41,399 nucleotides of DNA from an uncultured Actinomycetes bacterium. Lineage in GTDB: Bacteria; Actinomycetota; Actinomycetes; Actinomycetales; Microbacteriaceae. Below, piece by piece: positions 8,119 to 14,626 of this stretch; the first letter of the stretch is position 1, and each line of letters opens with the position of its first letter. Under the pieces are notes generated by a model. It was not told the origin of the DNA and made no database searches. It saw only the letters and a list, made by a program, of their open reading frames with translations. The DNA lies in contig CAIXMB010000080.1 of the NCBI GenBank assembly GCA_903920435.1, positions 1-41,399 on the forward strand. The letters run 5' to 3'. A program made the translations under genes and the position numbers.

Positions 8119-8887
8119 CCGCGAGGTGCCCGAAGGCGGGCGGCAGCGCGCACTTCGACACGTAGGCGGGAACGCCGCCCAGCTCGCCCGACTGGGTGAG
8201 CACGAGGAGGGGGTCGCTCGCCTTGATGCCCAGGTGGGCGGCGCGCGTCTTTCCCGCGACCGTGGCGGCGATGCGGGCGACCCCCGCCGTGAACGGTGCG
8301 CCCCCGAGAGTGGCCAGGGCTTTCAGCAGCGTGGCGGGCTGGCTCGCGGCATCCGTGAGTCCCGACCCGATGGCGGGGTCGAGGGCGCTGAGCCTGGCGG
8401 CATCGGGCACGTACTCCTGCACGAGCGCGACGGGCTGGCCGGCGCGGGAGACGATGCACTCGCGGAACCAGAACGTGCCGCCCACGCCCGTGCCGAGGTA
8501 GTCGGAGACGAAGTCCGTGGTCTCCTGGAGCGTGAACTCGAGAAGCTCGACGGTGAGTTCGACGCCGGGCTCGGCGAGCAGTGATTCGAGCGGCTGGAAC
8601 CCGTCGGCGCCCTCGTGGGGCAGGGCATCGGAGACGAACCGGCCGATGCCGCGCTTGGTCACGATGAGCCCGTCCTCCTCGAGGAGCATGAGCGCCTCGC
8701 GCACGACGGTGCGGCTCACCCCGAGGGCCACGCCGAGCTCGGTCTCCCGCGGGAGGAGCTCGCCCGCGAGCAGGGTTCCGGAGCGTATGCCCTGAGAGAT
8801 GCGGGAGGACACGGCGACCCGCAGGGGCTGGCCCGGCGAGGTGAGGAGCGGCTCGCCGAGGTAGCGTGCCGCTTCCGTCGAGGTCAT
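8099..8887 (-). CDS. GntR-family transcriptional regulator with UTRA domain (HutC subfamily)
   Basis: 262 aa. N-terminal winged helix about residues 20-90: VSSRISQGIRSGTLLAGELLP, ETELGVALGVSRTVVREALMLLEEDGLIV. The C-terminal UTRA-like ligand domain has a conserved start FTLQETTDFVSDYLG and FWFRECIVSRAGQPVALVQEYVP. Encoded convergently with the nucleoside island, so it is the natural candidate for its regulator, with a nucleoside-derived ligand (inference). On the minus strand TATGCT (8894-8899) stands exactly 6 nt before the ATG and no Shine-Dalgarno is present, so the gene is probably transcribed as a leaderless mRNA. Confidence 0.85.
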   Translation of the reverse strand: MTSTEAARYLGEPLLTSPGQPLRVAVSSRISQGIRSGTLLAGELLPRETELGVALGVSRTVVREALMLLEEDGLIVTKRGIGRFVSDALPHEGADGFQPLESLLAEPGVELTVELLEFTLQETTDFVSDYLGTGVGGTFWFRECIVSRAGQPVALVQEYVPDAARLSALDPAIGSGLTDAASQPATLLKALATLGGAPFTAGVARIAATVAGKTRAAHLGIKASDPLLVLTQSGELGGVPAYVSKCALPPAFGHLAVTLGKS

Positions 8888-8915
8888 GAGCCGAGCATAG
8901 TTGCGTGCGCAGCGC

Positions 8916-9500
8916 TCACACCGCTGCGACGACGGCCTTCGCGGTGCGGTCGAGGAAGAGCACGATCTCGTCGGGCGTGAGCTCGTCGCGCAGCGCTCCG
9001 TCGACGAGGGTCTGCTCGGCGAACGACACCCATGAGCGCAGGGCGATGCGCAGCGTCTCGGAGTCGGGGGTGCCCAGTTCGAGGAAGGCGTGCACGAGCC
9101 ATCCGGTCTGCACCGCGCGGGTCTCGTCCACGAGCTCGCGCACCTCCGGGTCGCCGCTGGCAGCACCGCGCACGAGCGAGTGGAACGTCAGCCGGTGGTC
9201 GCGCACGAACCGCACGAGCCGCGTGAGCGTGTCGTGCAGCCGGTCGAGCGGCTCGAGCTGCTCGTCGGGCCGGGTGGCGTGCAGCATGGCGTCGCAGGCC
9301 GTGCGGACGACCGCGCGGTGCAGCCCGTCCTTCGTGTCGAAGTAGTGGATCACGAGCCCGCGCGACACCCCTGCAGCGGCGGCGAGGCTGTCGATGGTGA
9401 GGTCTTCCAGCGGGCCGGATGCCAGTGCGCCCACGCCGAGCGCGATGAGCTGCGCCCTGCGCTCATCGGGGCTCAACCTCGTGCGCCGCATGCCCGCCAT
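8916..9500 (-). CDS. TetR-family transcriptional regulator
   Basis: 194 aa from ATG 9500 (MAGMRRTRLSPDERRAQL); AGGTGGGG lies just upstream. The helix-turn-helix is clear: LTIDSLAAAAGVSRGLVIHYFDTKDGLHRAVV (residues about 33-65). The C-terminal ligand domain contains RLVRFVRDHRLTFHSLVRGAA and is of the TetR_C type seen in many actinobacterial regulators. It is divergent from the DUF6230 cassette and a perfect 20-bp inverted repeat lies between them, so it most likely represses that cassette and perhaps itself. A longer start at 9545 is possible but poorly supported. Confidence 0.88.
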   Translation of the reverse strand: MAGMRRTRLSPDERRAQLIALGVGALASGPLEDLTIDSLAAAAGVSRGLVIHYFDTKDGLHRAVVRTACDAMLHATRPDEQLEPLDRLHDTLTRLVRFVRDHRLTFHSLVRGAASGDPEVRELVDETRAVQTGWLVHAFLELGTPDSETLRIALRSWVSFAEQTLVDGALRDELTPDEIVLFLDRTAKAVVAAV

Positions 9501-9576
9501 GCCCCCACCTAAGCACGCGGAAAAAAGTTCTCCAAACGGCGTCATAACCGCAGGGGAACGCAGTCTCCCTTATTGG

Positions 9577-9596
9577 GACCGTTGTCAATAACGGTC
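9577..9596. promoter_or_regulatory. Candidate TetR operator: perfect 7-6-7 inverted repeat
   Basis: GACCGTTgtcaatAACGGTC is a perfect dyad with 7-bp arms, 28 nt before the DUF6230 start codon. On the minus strand it contains TTGACA, a consensus -35 that could serve the tetR gene, so binding here would control both directions. Size and placement are typical of TetR-family operators. Confidence 0.7.
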
Positions 9597-9623
9597 GTAC
9601 CCGCCCGATCAAGGAGGATCAAG

Positions 9624-10223
9624 ATGCCGAGTTTCAAGAAATTCACTGGCAGTCACGCAGGTCGCATCGTCATCGCGGCCGTGCCCGTCGCGCTGGTCTC
9701 CACGGCGCTGCTCGGCGGCGTGGCCCAAGGCGCTGTCCCGGTCTCGTTCGCGATCTCCGGCAGCCAATTCCAGATCAGCGCCTCCCAGCTCGAGGGCACC
9801 GGCTTCTCGCAGTACGCCGGCGTCGCCAACGACACCGCGGGCAACCCGCACCAGGTGGCGATCGCCAACATCGCGTCGGCGAACCTCAGCGACCTGTGCC
9901 AGTCGGTGGTCACCGAGACCCCGATGGGAACCGTCGGGCTCATGATCACCGCGGGCGGCGGAGGCAACCCCGCCAGCGCGAGCGACCTGCAGATCGGGAT
10001 GACCGACCTCAAGGGCGACTCGACGTTCGGCAACATCCGCATCGGTGTCGACGCCTCCACCGTGAACACCGCGGCGAAGGGCGAGGCCGGCACGTTCGCG
10101 CAGGACTCGGACACGATCTCGATCAGCGGGCTGCAGCAGACCGCGTGGAGCACGCAGGCCTCGGTCTTCACGCTCACCGGCATGCACGTCAAGCTCACCG
10201 ACGGCACTGAGACGTGCTTCTGA
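9624..10223 (+). CDS. DUF6230-family secreted protein
   Basis: 199 aa, start ATG 9624 behind AAGGAGG. A membrane/secretion segment (IVIAAVPVALVSTALLGGVAQGA, residues about 14-36) precedes a beta-rich domain: FAISGSQFQISASQLEGTGFSQYAGVAND, LSDLCQSVVTETPMGTVGLMITAGGG, DLKGDSTFGNIRIGVD and a C-terminal QQTAWSTQASVFTLTGMHVKLTDGTETCF. This pattern, ending in a single Cys-aromatic pair, matches the DUF6230 family that is common in Streptomyces beside DUF6114. Function is unknown; two conserved cysteines (in LCQSVV and at the C-terminus) could form a disulfide. Confidence 0.8.
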   Translation: MPSFKKFTGSHAGRIVIAAVPVALVSTALLGGVAQGAVPVSFAISGSQFQISASQLEGTGFSQYAGVANDTAGNPHQVAIANIASANLSDLCQSVVTETPMGTVGLMITAGGGGNPASASDLQIGMTDLKGDSTFGNIRIGVDASTVNTAAKGEAGTFAQDSDTISISGLQQTAWSTQASVFTLTGMHVKLTDGTETCF

Positions 10224-10669
10224 TGGGCGCCCTCACGAAGGCCCGGGCCATGGCCCGGCAGCTCTCGGCGGGAATCCATGAATCGGGCTTCGGCGCCTGG
10301 GCGCGCCAGCGCCCGTTCGTGGGCGGCGTGCTCGCCGTGCTCGCCGGCATCGAGATGTTCTTCTCGGGGCAGCTCGACATCGGCAACATCCATGTGCAGC
10401 TCGGCATCGAGGGGTTCCAGGCGACCGTGATTCCGGTCGGCATGGTGCTCCTCGGCGTGCTCGCCGTGCTCATGCCGGCTCACCGCATCTTCTACGGGGT
10501 GCTCACGCTCGTGCTGGCGGTCTACTCGATCGTCGGCGTGAACCTGGGTGGATTCTTCGTGGGCATGCTCCTCGGCGCGGTGGGCGGAATCCTCATCGTC
10601 GCGTGGATGCCGAAGCCAGTGCAGACCGCGGAGACCGACGCCCTCCCTTTAGCGCTGAGCCGGTCGTAA
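10223..10669 (+). CDS. DUF6114-family integral membrane protein
   Basis: 148 aa. The ATG overlaps the previous TGA by 1 nt (TGATG). An N-terminal amphipathic stretch ending ARQRPFVGGVLAVLAGIEMFFSGQL opens the first hydrophobic hairpin; further helices are at about residues 72-90, 92-112 and 113-132. The RPFVGG...G.E.. opening is typical of DUF6114, a partner of DUF6230 in actinobacteria. It might be the membrane anchor or exporter for the secreted partner, but no biochemical role is established to my knowledge. Confidence 0.78.
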   Translation: MGALTKARAMARQLSAGIHESGFGAWARQRPFVGGVLAVLAGIEMFFSGQLDIGNIHVQLGIEGFQATVIPVGMVLLGVLAVLMPAHRIFYGVLTLVLAVYSIVGVNLGGFFVGMLLGAVGGILIVAWMPKPVQTAETDALPLALSRS

Positions 10670-11352
10670 CGTCCGGCACAGCCAAGAAGAAGAGGTCCAA
10701 GGGGGTCGTCGCGTCGGTCGCGGTGCTCTCGCTGGGTCTGAGCGCTGTGGGTGCCACGGGCGCGCAGGCTGCGGAGCAGCTGTGCATACCGATCCTCATG
10801 ACGTGCAGCCCGGACGACCCGTCGACACCGCTCACTGACGTCGGCGACACGATCGGCGGCCTCGTGGGGCTCGGCGACGAGACCAACTCGGGGCTCGGCG
10901 CGCCTCTGCTCGTGGCGGCCCCCGACCCGAACGCGCCAGTGATGACGCTGCCGGCCGCGCAGTTGGGCGGGTCATCGCTCACGATCAACGGGCTCAAAGC
11001 GATCTCGCTCGTCACCGTGCCGCTCGCGGATGGCTCGCGCGCGCAGGTGTTCAAGATCGAGGCCGACCAGTTCGTGATAGACGACTTCGTGCTCGACGTG
11101 CGCAATTCGACGAGCCCGTCGCTCGTGTCGACCTCGACCCAGATGCGGCTCACCGGCAACGCGGTCGTGTACGTCGACTCGGTGACCGCGAGCACCATCG
11201 CGGGCCTGGGGATCAGCCTGCTCGCGCCGACGCCCCCTCCGGGCCCGGAGCTCGACCTCCCCTCGCAGCTCGTGGGCGTGCACCTCGGACTCGTCGGATG
11301 CATGGCGGACCTCATCGAGTTCGACGACTCGCACCAGCACCTGTACGAGTAA
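10603..11352 (+). CDS. Secreted protein of unknown function, third gene of the DUF6230 cassette
   Basis: 249 aa from GTG 10603, which overlaps the DUF6114 gene by 67 nt. No other ATG, GTG or TTG exists in frame before the signal peptide, and the GTG has no obvious Shine-Dalgarno, so translation may depend on coupling. The signal region is KKKRSKGVVASVAVLSLGLSAVGATGAQAAEQ. The mature part has cysteines in QLCIPILMTCSPDD and VGCMAD, and a repetitive beta-like middle (SSLTINGLKAISLVTVPLADG; AQVFKIEADQFVIDDFVLDV; TQMRLTGNAVVYVDSVTAST) resembling the DUF6230 style of strands. I do not recognise a named family. A 13-bp-stem terminator follows. Confidence 0.68.
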   Translation: MDAEASADRGDRRPPFSAEPVVTSGTAKKKRSKGVVASVAVLSLGLSAVGATGAQAAEQLCIPILMTCSPDDPSTPLTDVGDTIGGLVGLGDETNSGLGAPLLVAAPDPNAPVMTLPAAQLGGSSLTINGLKAISLVTVPLADGSRAQVFKIEADQFVIDDFVLDVRNSTSPSLVSTSTQMRLTGNAVVYVDSVTASTIAGLGISLLAPTPPPGPELDLPSQLVGVHLGLVGCMADLIEFDDSHQHLYE

Positions 11353-11371
11353 CGGATCCGGCGACGGAGGA

Positions 11372-11403
11372 CCGGGAGCGCTGGACCCCACCAGCGCTCC
11401 CGG
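11372..11403 (+). terminator. Strong hairpin terminator of the DUF6230 cassette
   Basis: CCGGGAGCGCTGG (11372-11384) pairs perfectly with CCAGCGCTCCCGG (11391-11403) around a 6-nt ACCCCA loop: 13 bp without mismatch. There is no U tract, as is common for actinobacterial terminators. It lies 20 nt after the last stop codon and insulates the cassette from the mutarotase gene. Confidence 0.75.
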
Positions 11404-11420
11404 CCGTGCTCACGCGCGGC

Positions 11421-11429
11421 TGATAGATT
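11421..11429 (+). promoter_or_regulatory. Extended -10 promoter giving a leaderless mutarotase mRNA
   Basis: TGaTAGATT is an extended -10 (TGnTAnnnT); its last base is followed by exactly 6 nt (tcccgc) and then ATG 11436. No Shine-Dalgarno is present, so transcription is expected to begin at the A of the start codon. Confidence 0.6.
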
Positions 11430-11435
11430 TCCCGC

Positions 11436-11843
11436 ATGTTGACCGGCGTGCATCCGCTCCTCACGGGAGAACTCCTCTGGCGGCTCGACCAGATGGGGCA
11501 CTCCGACGCGGTGGTCGTCACCGACGCGCACTTCCCCGCTCGGCGCAACGGGCAGCACTCGCTCGTGCTGCCGGCGGTCTCCGCCCCCGATCTGATCGCC
11601 GCGATCCGCACGGTCCTGCCGCTCGACTCGGGCGTCGCGGTCGATCTCATGCGGACTCCCGACGGGCTGACCGCCCTCCAGCACGAGATGCTCGAGGCCG
11701 CGGGGGTCGGAGCGAGCGGTGCCGACCAGCTCGAGCGGGCCGAGTTCTACGCCCGTGCTGACGCGGCGTTCTTGGCGGTGCGCACGGGTGAGACGCGGCC
11801 GTTCGGCAACCTCATCCTGCGCAAGGGACTCGTCTCGAACTGA
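11436..11843 (+). CDS. fucU: RbsD/FucU-family sugar mutarotase
   Basis: 135 aa, standard length. The N-terminus MLTGVHPLLTGELLWRLDQMGHSDAVVVTDAHFPA carries the conserved residues of the FucU/RbsD fold (the GH.D turn and DA.FP loop); RTGETRPFGNLILRKGLV is the conserved C-terminal part with the arginine-rich interface. The family interconverts alpha and beta anomers of sugars such as L-fucose, D-ribose and related pentoses, supplying the right anomer to an isomerase or kinase. The gene precedes the D-arabinan locus, whose isomerase belongs to the fucose/D-arabinose isomerase family, so D-arabinose is a plausible substrate (inference). It has its own leaderless-type promoter. Confidence 0.82.
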   Translation: MLTGVHPLLTGELLWRLDQMGHSDAVVVTDAHFPARRNGQHSLVLPAVSAPDLIAAIRTVLPLDSGVAVDLMRTPDGLTALQHEMLEAAGVGASGADQLERAEFYARADAAFLAVRTGETRPFGNLILRKGLVSN

Positions 11844-11916
11844 GCCGATGCGCGCGGCCCCACGGTGGTCGACGGTTCGTCGTGCGCGGTTCGGGCCACT
11901 GAAATGACTGTTTCTT

Positions 11917-11928
11917 GTAATCGGTTTC
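11917..11928. promoter_or_regulatory. Degenerate LacI operator (site A)
   Basis: GTAATCGGTTTC matches the locus palindrome GAAATCGATTTC at 10 of 12 positions and is followed by CTG/TG sequence like that at site D. It lies 70 bp upstream of site B before the DUF4185 gene, a spacing compatible with looping by a tetrameric LacI-family protein. Confidence 0.45.
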
Positions 11929-11930
11929 TG

Positions 11931-11945
11931 TCAATGATTCATTGA
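11931..11945. promoter_or_regulatory. Perfect 15-bp palindrome, possible second operator
   Basis: TCAATGA-T-TCATTGA is a perfect dyad with 7-bp arms, A+T-rich in a 70% G+C window, placed directly after site A and upstream of the DUF4185 promoter. It has no similarity to the LacI motif, so it may bind another regulator. Confidence 0.5.
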
Positions 11946-11981
11946 AGTTTCAGGTCAATTTCAGGGCCTCTCATGGCCGCC

Positions 11982-12010
11982 TTGACGGAATCGATTTCTT
12001 GATGTCTACT
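11982..12010 (+). promoter_or_regulatory. DUF4185 operon promoter with embedded LacI operator (site B)
   Basis: TTGACG (11982-11987) and TCTACT (12005-12010) are 17 bp apart. GGAATCGATTTC (11987-11998), an 11/12 match to the perfect palindrome and identical to site C, fills most of the spacer, so a bound repressor would exclude RNA polymerase. The start codon follows about 37 nt downstream with GAGGAGGG as ribosome-binding site. Confidence 0.7.
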
Positions 12011-12046
12011 GGTGTCACGAGTTCTTCGATGAGGAGGGAGCCAGGG

Positions 12047-13171
12047 ATGCGTGCGACCCGGGTGCGAGCGACTGCGGCGGCACTGCTGCTGATCGTGACC
12101 GCCCTTGCCGGGTGTGCATCCTCGAGTGCAGTCGTGACCAATCCCGCAGACTCCCCCTTCCTCCTGACCGGCGTCACCGGTGTCGAGCAGCTCGGCCAGG
12201 TGACGGGTGCCGACTCCGCCAGCAAGACGGACCAGTACGCGGTGTACGGCACCGACCTCGGCTCGATGTTCCAGTACGAGGGCAAGACGTGGTTCGTGTT
12301 CGGCGACACGTTCGGCGAGCGCGACGCCGACCAGATCGGCGGCGGCGGATCGTTCTGGCGGTCGAGCACCCTCGGCTACACGACGGACACCGATCCCAGC
12401 GACGGCATCACGCTCGACGGCATGGTCGTCGACGACATCGGCCTCGCAACCGAGCTCCTGCCGTCGAAGAAGATCGACAACGACGAGATGACGGTCATCC
12501 CGACGCACGGGTTCGCCGCGAACGGCGCCATGTACCTGCACTGGATGTCGGTGCGGCACTGGGGCGTGCCCGGCGAGTGGGAGGTCAACGACGCGGGGCT
12601 CGCGAAGTCGACCGACTCGGGCCAGACCTGGACGGTGCTCGACGAACCCCGCTGGGGCGGCGAGAGCAACTTCGTGCAGGTGAGCCCCTTCCACGTCACC
12701 GAGGGCGGCGTCGACTGGCTGTACTTCTGGGGCATCACCCACGGCCGCTTCTCGGGCGTCGCGCTCGCGAAGGTCGAGGCCTCGCAGGTCGAGGACCCCG
12801 CGGCGTGGCAGTACTTCACCCAGACCGACGCGGCCGGGCAGCCGCAGTGGTCGTCATCGCCGGATGACGCGGCCCTCGTGCTCGATGACACCGTGGGCGA
12901 GCTCTCCGTGGTGTGGAACGACTACCTCGGGCGCTGGATCATGACCTACCTGCGCGAGGGCGATGGCGCGGTCATCCGTGAGGGCATCAACCCCTGGGGT
13001 CCGTGGGGCGACCCGATCACACTCGTGGGGGCCACCGACGTTCCGGGGCCGTACGCACCATTCATGGCACCGAACTACACGACGGACGGAGGCAGGACGA
13101 TCTACTTCGGACTGTCGATCTGGGATCCGTACAACGTGTTCTGGTACAAGGCCGAGCTGTCGAAGGACTGA
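12047..13171 (+). CDS. DUF4185 lipoprotein, candidate GH183 endo-D-arabinanase
   Basis: 374 aa from ATG 12047 (GAGGAGGG upstream). Lipobox LAGC with Cys23 places it on the outer face of the membrane. The mature protein shows the DUF4185 beta-propeller pattern: TDLGSMFQYEGKTWFVFGDTFGE (residues about 70-95), SSTLGYTTD, LYFWGITHGRFSGVALAKV, VVWNDYLGRWIMTYL and a last blade with IYFGLSIWDPYNVFWYKAEL. DUF4185 proteins with endo-D-arabinanase activity on mycobacterial arabinogalactan and lipoarabinomannan define family GH183. The FGDTF and DLG acids are candidate catalytic or substrate residues (inference). First gene of the import operon, under the LacI operator. Other carbohydrate specificities of the fold cannot be ruled out. 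Confidence 0.78.
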   Translation: MRATRVRATAAALLLIVTALAGCASSSAVVTNPADSPFLLTGVTGVEQLGQVTGADSASKTDQYAVYGTDLGSMFQYEGKTWFVFGDTFGERDADQIGGGGSFWRSSTLGYTTDTDPSDGITLDGMVVDDIGLATELLPSKKIDNDEMTVIPTHGFAANGAMYLHWMSVRHWGVPGEWEVNDAGLAKSTDSGQTWTVLDEPRWGGESNFVQVSPFHVTEGGVDWLYFWGITHGRFSGVALAKVEASQVEDPAAWQYFTQTDAAGQPQWSSSPDDAALVLDDTVGELSVVWNDYLGRWIMTYLREGDGAVIREGINPWGPWGDPITLVGATDVPGPYAPFMAPNYTTDGGRTIYFGLSIWDPYNVFWYKAELSKD

Positions 13172-13185
13172 TCGGCGCACATACT

Positions 13186-13203
13186 CGGCTCGAGGACGAG
13201 CCG
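13186..13203 (+). other. Short intergenic hairpin before the binding-protein gene
   Basis: CGGCTCG-agga-CGAGCCG is a perfect 7-bp stem with a 4-nt loop in the 50-nt gap between the DUF4185 and binding-protein genes. It could be a processing or stabilising element at the 5' end of a separate binding-protein transcript. Confidence 0.45.
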
Positions 13204-13221
13204 GATCACGAGAGGAAGCAC

Positions 13222-14559
13222 ATGCACAAGAGGCGCAACAGGGCAGCGGCATTCGCTGCCGCCGTCGTGAGCACCGCCCTGGTACTCACCGGCTGTTCCA
13301 CGGGCGGCGGCGGCGATACCGCGAGCGGCACCACCACAGTCACGTTCTGGCAGCAGAAGTTCGAGGACTACCAGGGCGTCTGGTTCAAGAAGTACGTCGA
13401 CGCCTTCAACAAGTCGCAGGACAAGGTGCACGTCGACTACCAGGTCATCCCCGCAGACACCTGGGCCCAGAAGCTCCAGGCCGCGCAGGCCGCGGGCAAG
13501 CAGCCCGACATCGCGACGACCAACTACGGCAACATCGCCGCGGGCGTCGTCAACGGCCAGTTCGCCGCGCTCGACGACTACATGCCGGCCGAGTCGTTCT
13601 CCGACATCAAGGAGAACGTGTCGAGCTTCGTGACCATCGACGGCAAGCACTACGCCTACCCGATGCTCGTCGAGCCCTCGACGGTGCTGTACTACAACAC
13701 CGATCTCGTGACCGCGGCCGGGCTCGACCCGAACTCGCCGCCCACCAGCTGGGCCGACCTCATCGACTGGTCGACGAAGCTCACGAGCGGCGACGTGAAG
13801 GGCATGACCATCGCGTCCACCGCGCCCGACCTCGGCTGGTCGAGCTGGGGCCTGCAGTACAACGCCTGCGGCCACCTGCCGATCAACGACGACTGGTCGA
13901 AGGCAGACGCCACCGACCCGTGCTTCGACAAGCTGCTCGACTTCTACAAGACGCTCTACCAGGGCAACCTCATCCCGCAGCAGCCGAAGGTCGGCTACGC
14001 GGACGGCTCGCCCTACGGCGCCGGCGAGGTCGCGATGATGGCGGGCGGCTCGTGGGTCATCGGCCAGTTGAAGAACGACTACCCCGACATGCTCGCCAAG
14101 ACCATGGTCGCTCCGTTCCCGTCCATCGACGGTGACCAGACCAAGCCCACGGCGACCCTCGGCGGGTGGACGCTCACCCTCGACTCCAAGTCGAAGAACC
14201 CCCAGGCGGCCGCCGACTTCATCCAGTACCTGCTCGCGGGAGACCCGGCCATCATGGCCGACTTCTTCAAGGCCGCCGGGTACTCGAAGTACACGGTGCG
14301 CACGTCGGTCGATGAGGCACTCGCCTCCGACCCCGACGCGAGCGCCGACCCCTTCATGCAGACGATCTCTGAGAAGGTCGTCGCCTACGGCAAGCAGGAG
14401 CCCGGCTACCCCTGGGATGTCGCGCTCGCCTTCGGCACGGCGATCGAGTCGGCGATGAAGGGCACGGATACGGTCGAAGGGTCGCTCGCGACAGCGGATG
14501 CCGCGATCAACGACGTGATCACCAAGCAGGGCCTCGCCGGCACTGCGCCCAAGAAGTAG
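13222..14559 (+). CDS. ABC transporter sugar-binding lipoprotein (extracellular solute-binding protein family 1)
   Basis: 445 aa, AGAGGAAG before ATG 13222. Lipobox VLTGC with Cys25. Family 1 features: TTTVTFWQQKFEDYQGVWFKKYVDAFNKSQ, KQPDIATTNYGNIAAGVVNGQFAALDDYM, YAYPMLVEPSTVLYYNTDLVTAAGLDPNSPPTSWADLIDW and the MMAGGSWVIGQLK hinge element near the middle. Such proteins capture mono- or oligosaccharides for the two permeases encoded next. Context suggests D-arabino-oligosaccharides released by the DUF4185 enzyme. It is separated from the permeases by a very stable hairpin. Confidence 0.9.
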   Translation: MHKRRNRAAAFAAAVVSTALVLTGCSTGGGGDTASGTTTVTFWQQKFEDYQGVWFKKYVDAFNKSQDKVHVDYQVIPADTWAQKLQAAQAAGKQPDIATTNYGNIAAGVVNGQFAALDDYMPAESFSDIKENVSSFVTIDGKHYAYPMLVEPSTVLYYNTDLVTAAGLDPNSPPTSWADLIDWSTKLTSGDVKGMTIASTAPDLGWSSWGLQYNACGHLPINDDWSKADATDPCFDKLLDFYKTLYQGNLIPQQPKVGYADGSPYGAGEVAMMAGGSWVIGQLKNDYPDMLAKTMVAPFPSIDGDQTKPTATLGGWTLTLDSKSKNPQAAADFIQYLLAGDPAIMADFFKAAGYSKYTVRTSVDEALASDPDASADPFMQTISEKVVAYGKQEPGYPWDVALAFGTAIESAMKGTDTVEGSLATADAAINDVITKQGLAGTAPKK

Positions 14560-14572
14560 CCAGTTCGACACC

Positions 14573-14607
14573 GGCGGTGTCCCGGGCCCCGCGCCCGGGA
14601 CACCGCC
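14573..14607 (+). terminator. 15-bp perfect hairpin between binding protein and permease genes
   Basis: GGCGGTGTCCCGGGC (14573-14587) and GCCCGGGACACCGCC (14593-14607) form a 15-bp stem with no mismatch and a 5-nt loop, 13 nt after the binding-protein stop and 19 nt before the permease start. Such hairpins act as partial terminators or 3' RNA stabilisers so that binding protein outnumbers permease. Confidence 0.75.
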
Positions 14608-14626
14608 TCAACCGAGGGAACACAAC

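Noticed and set aside
9573-9623. TTG start 51 nt upstream for the DUF6230 gene
   Set aside because: It would place the start inside the TetR operator, whereas ATG 9624 has a strong AAGGAGG at the right distance.
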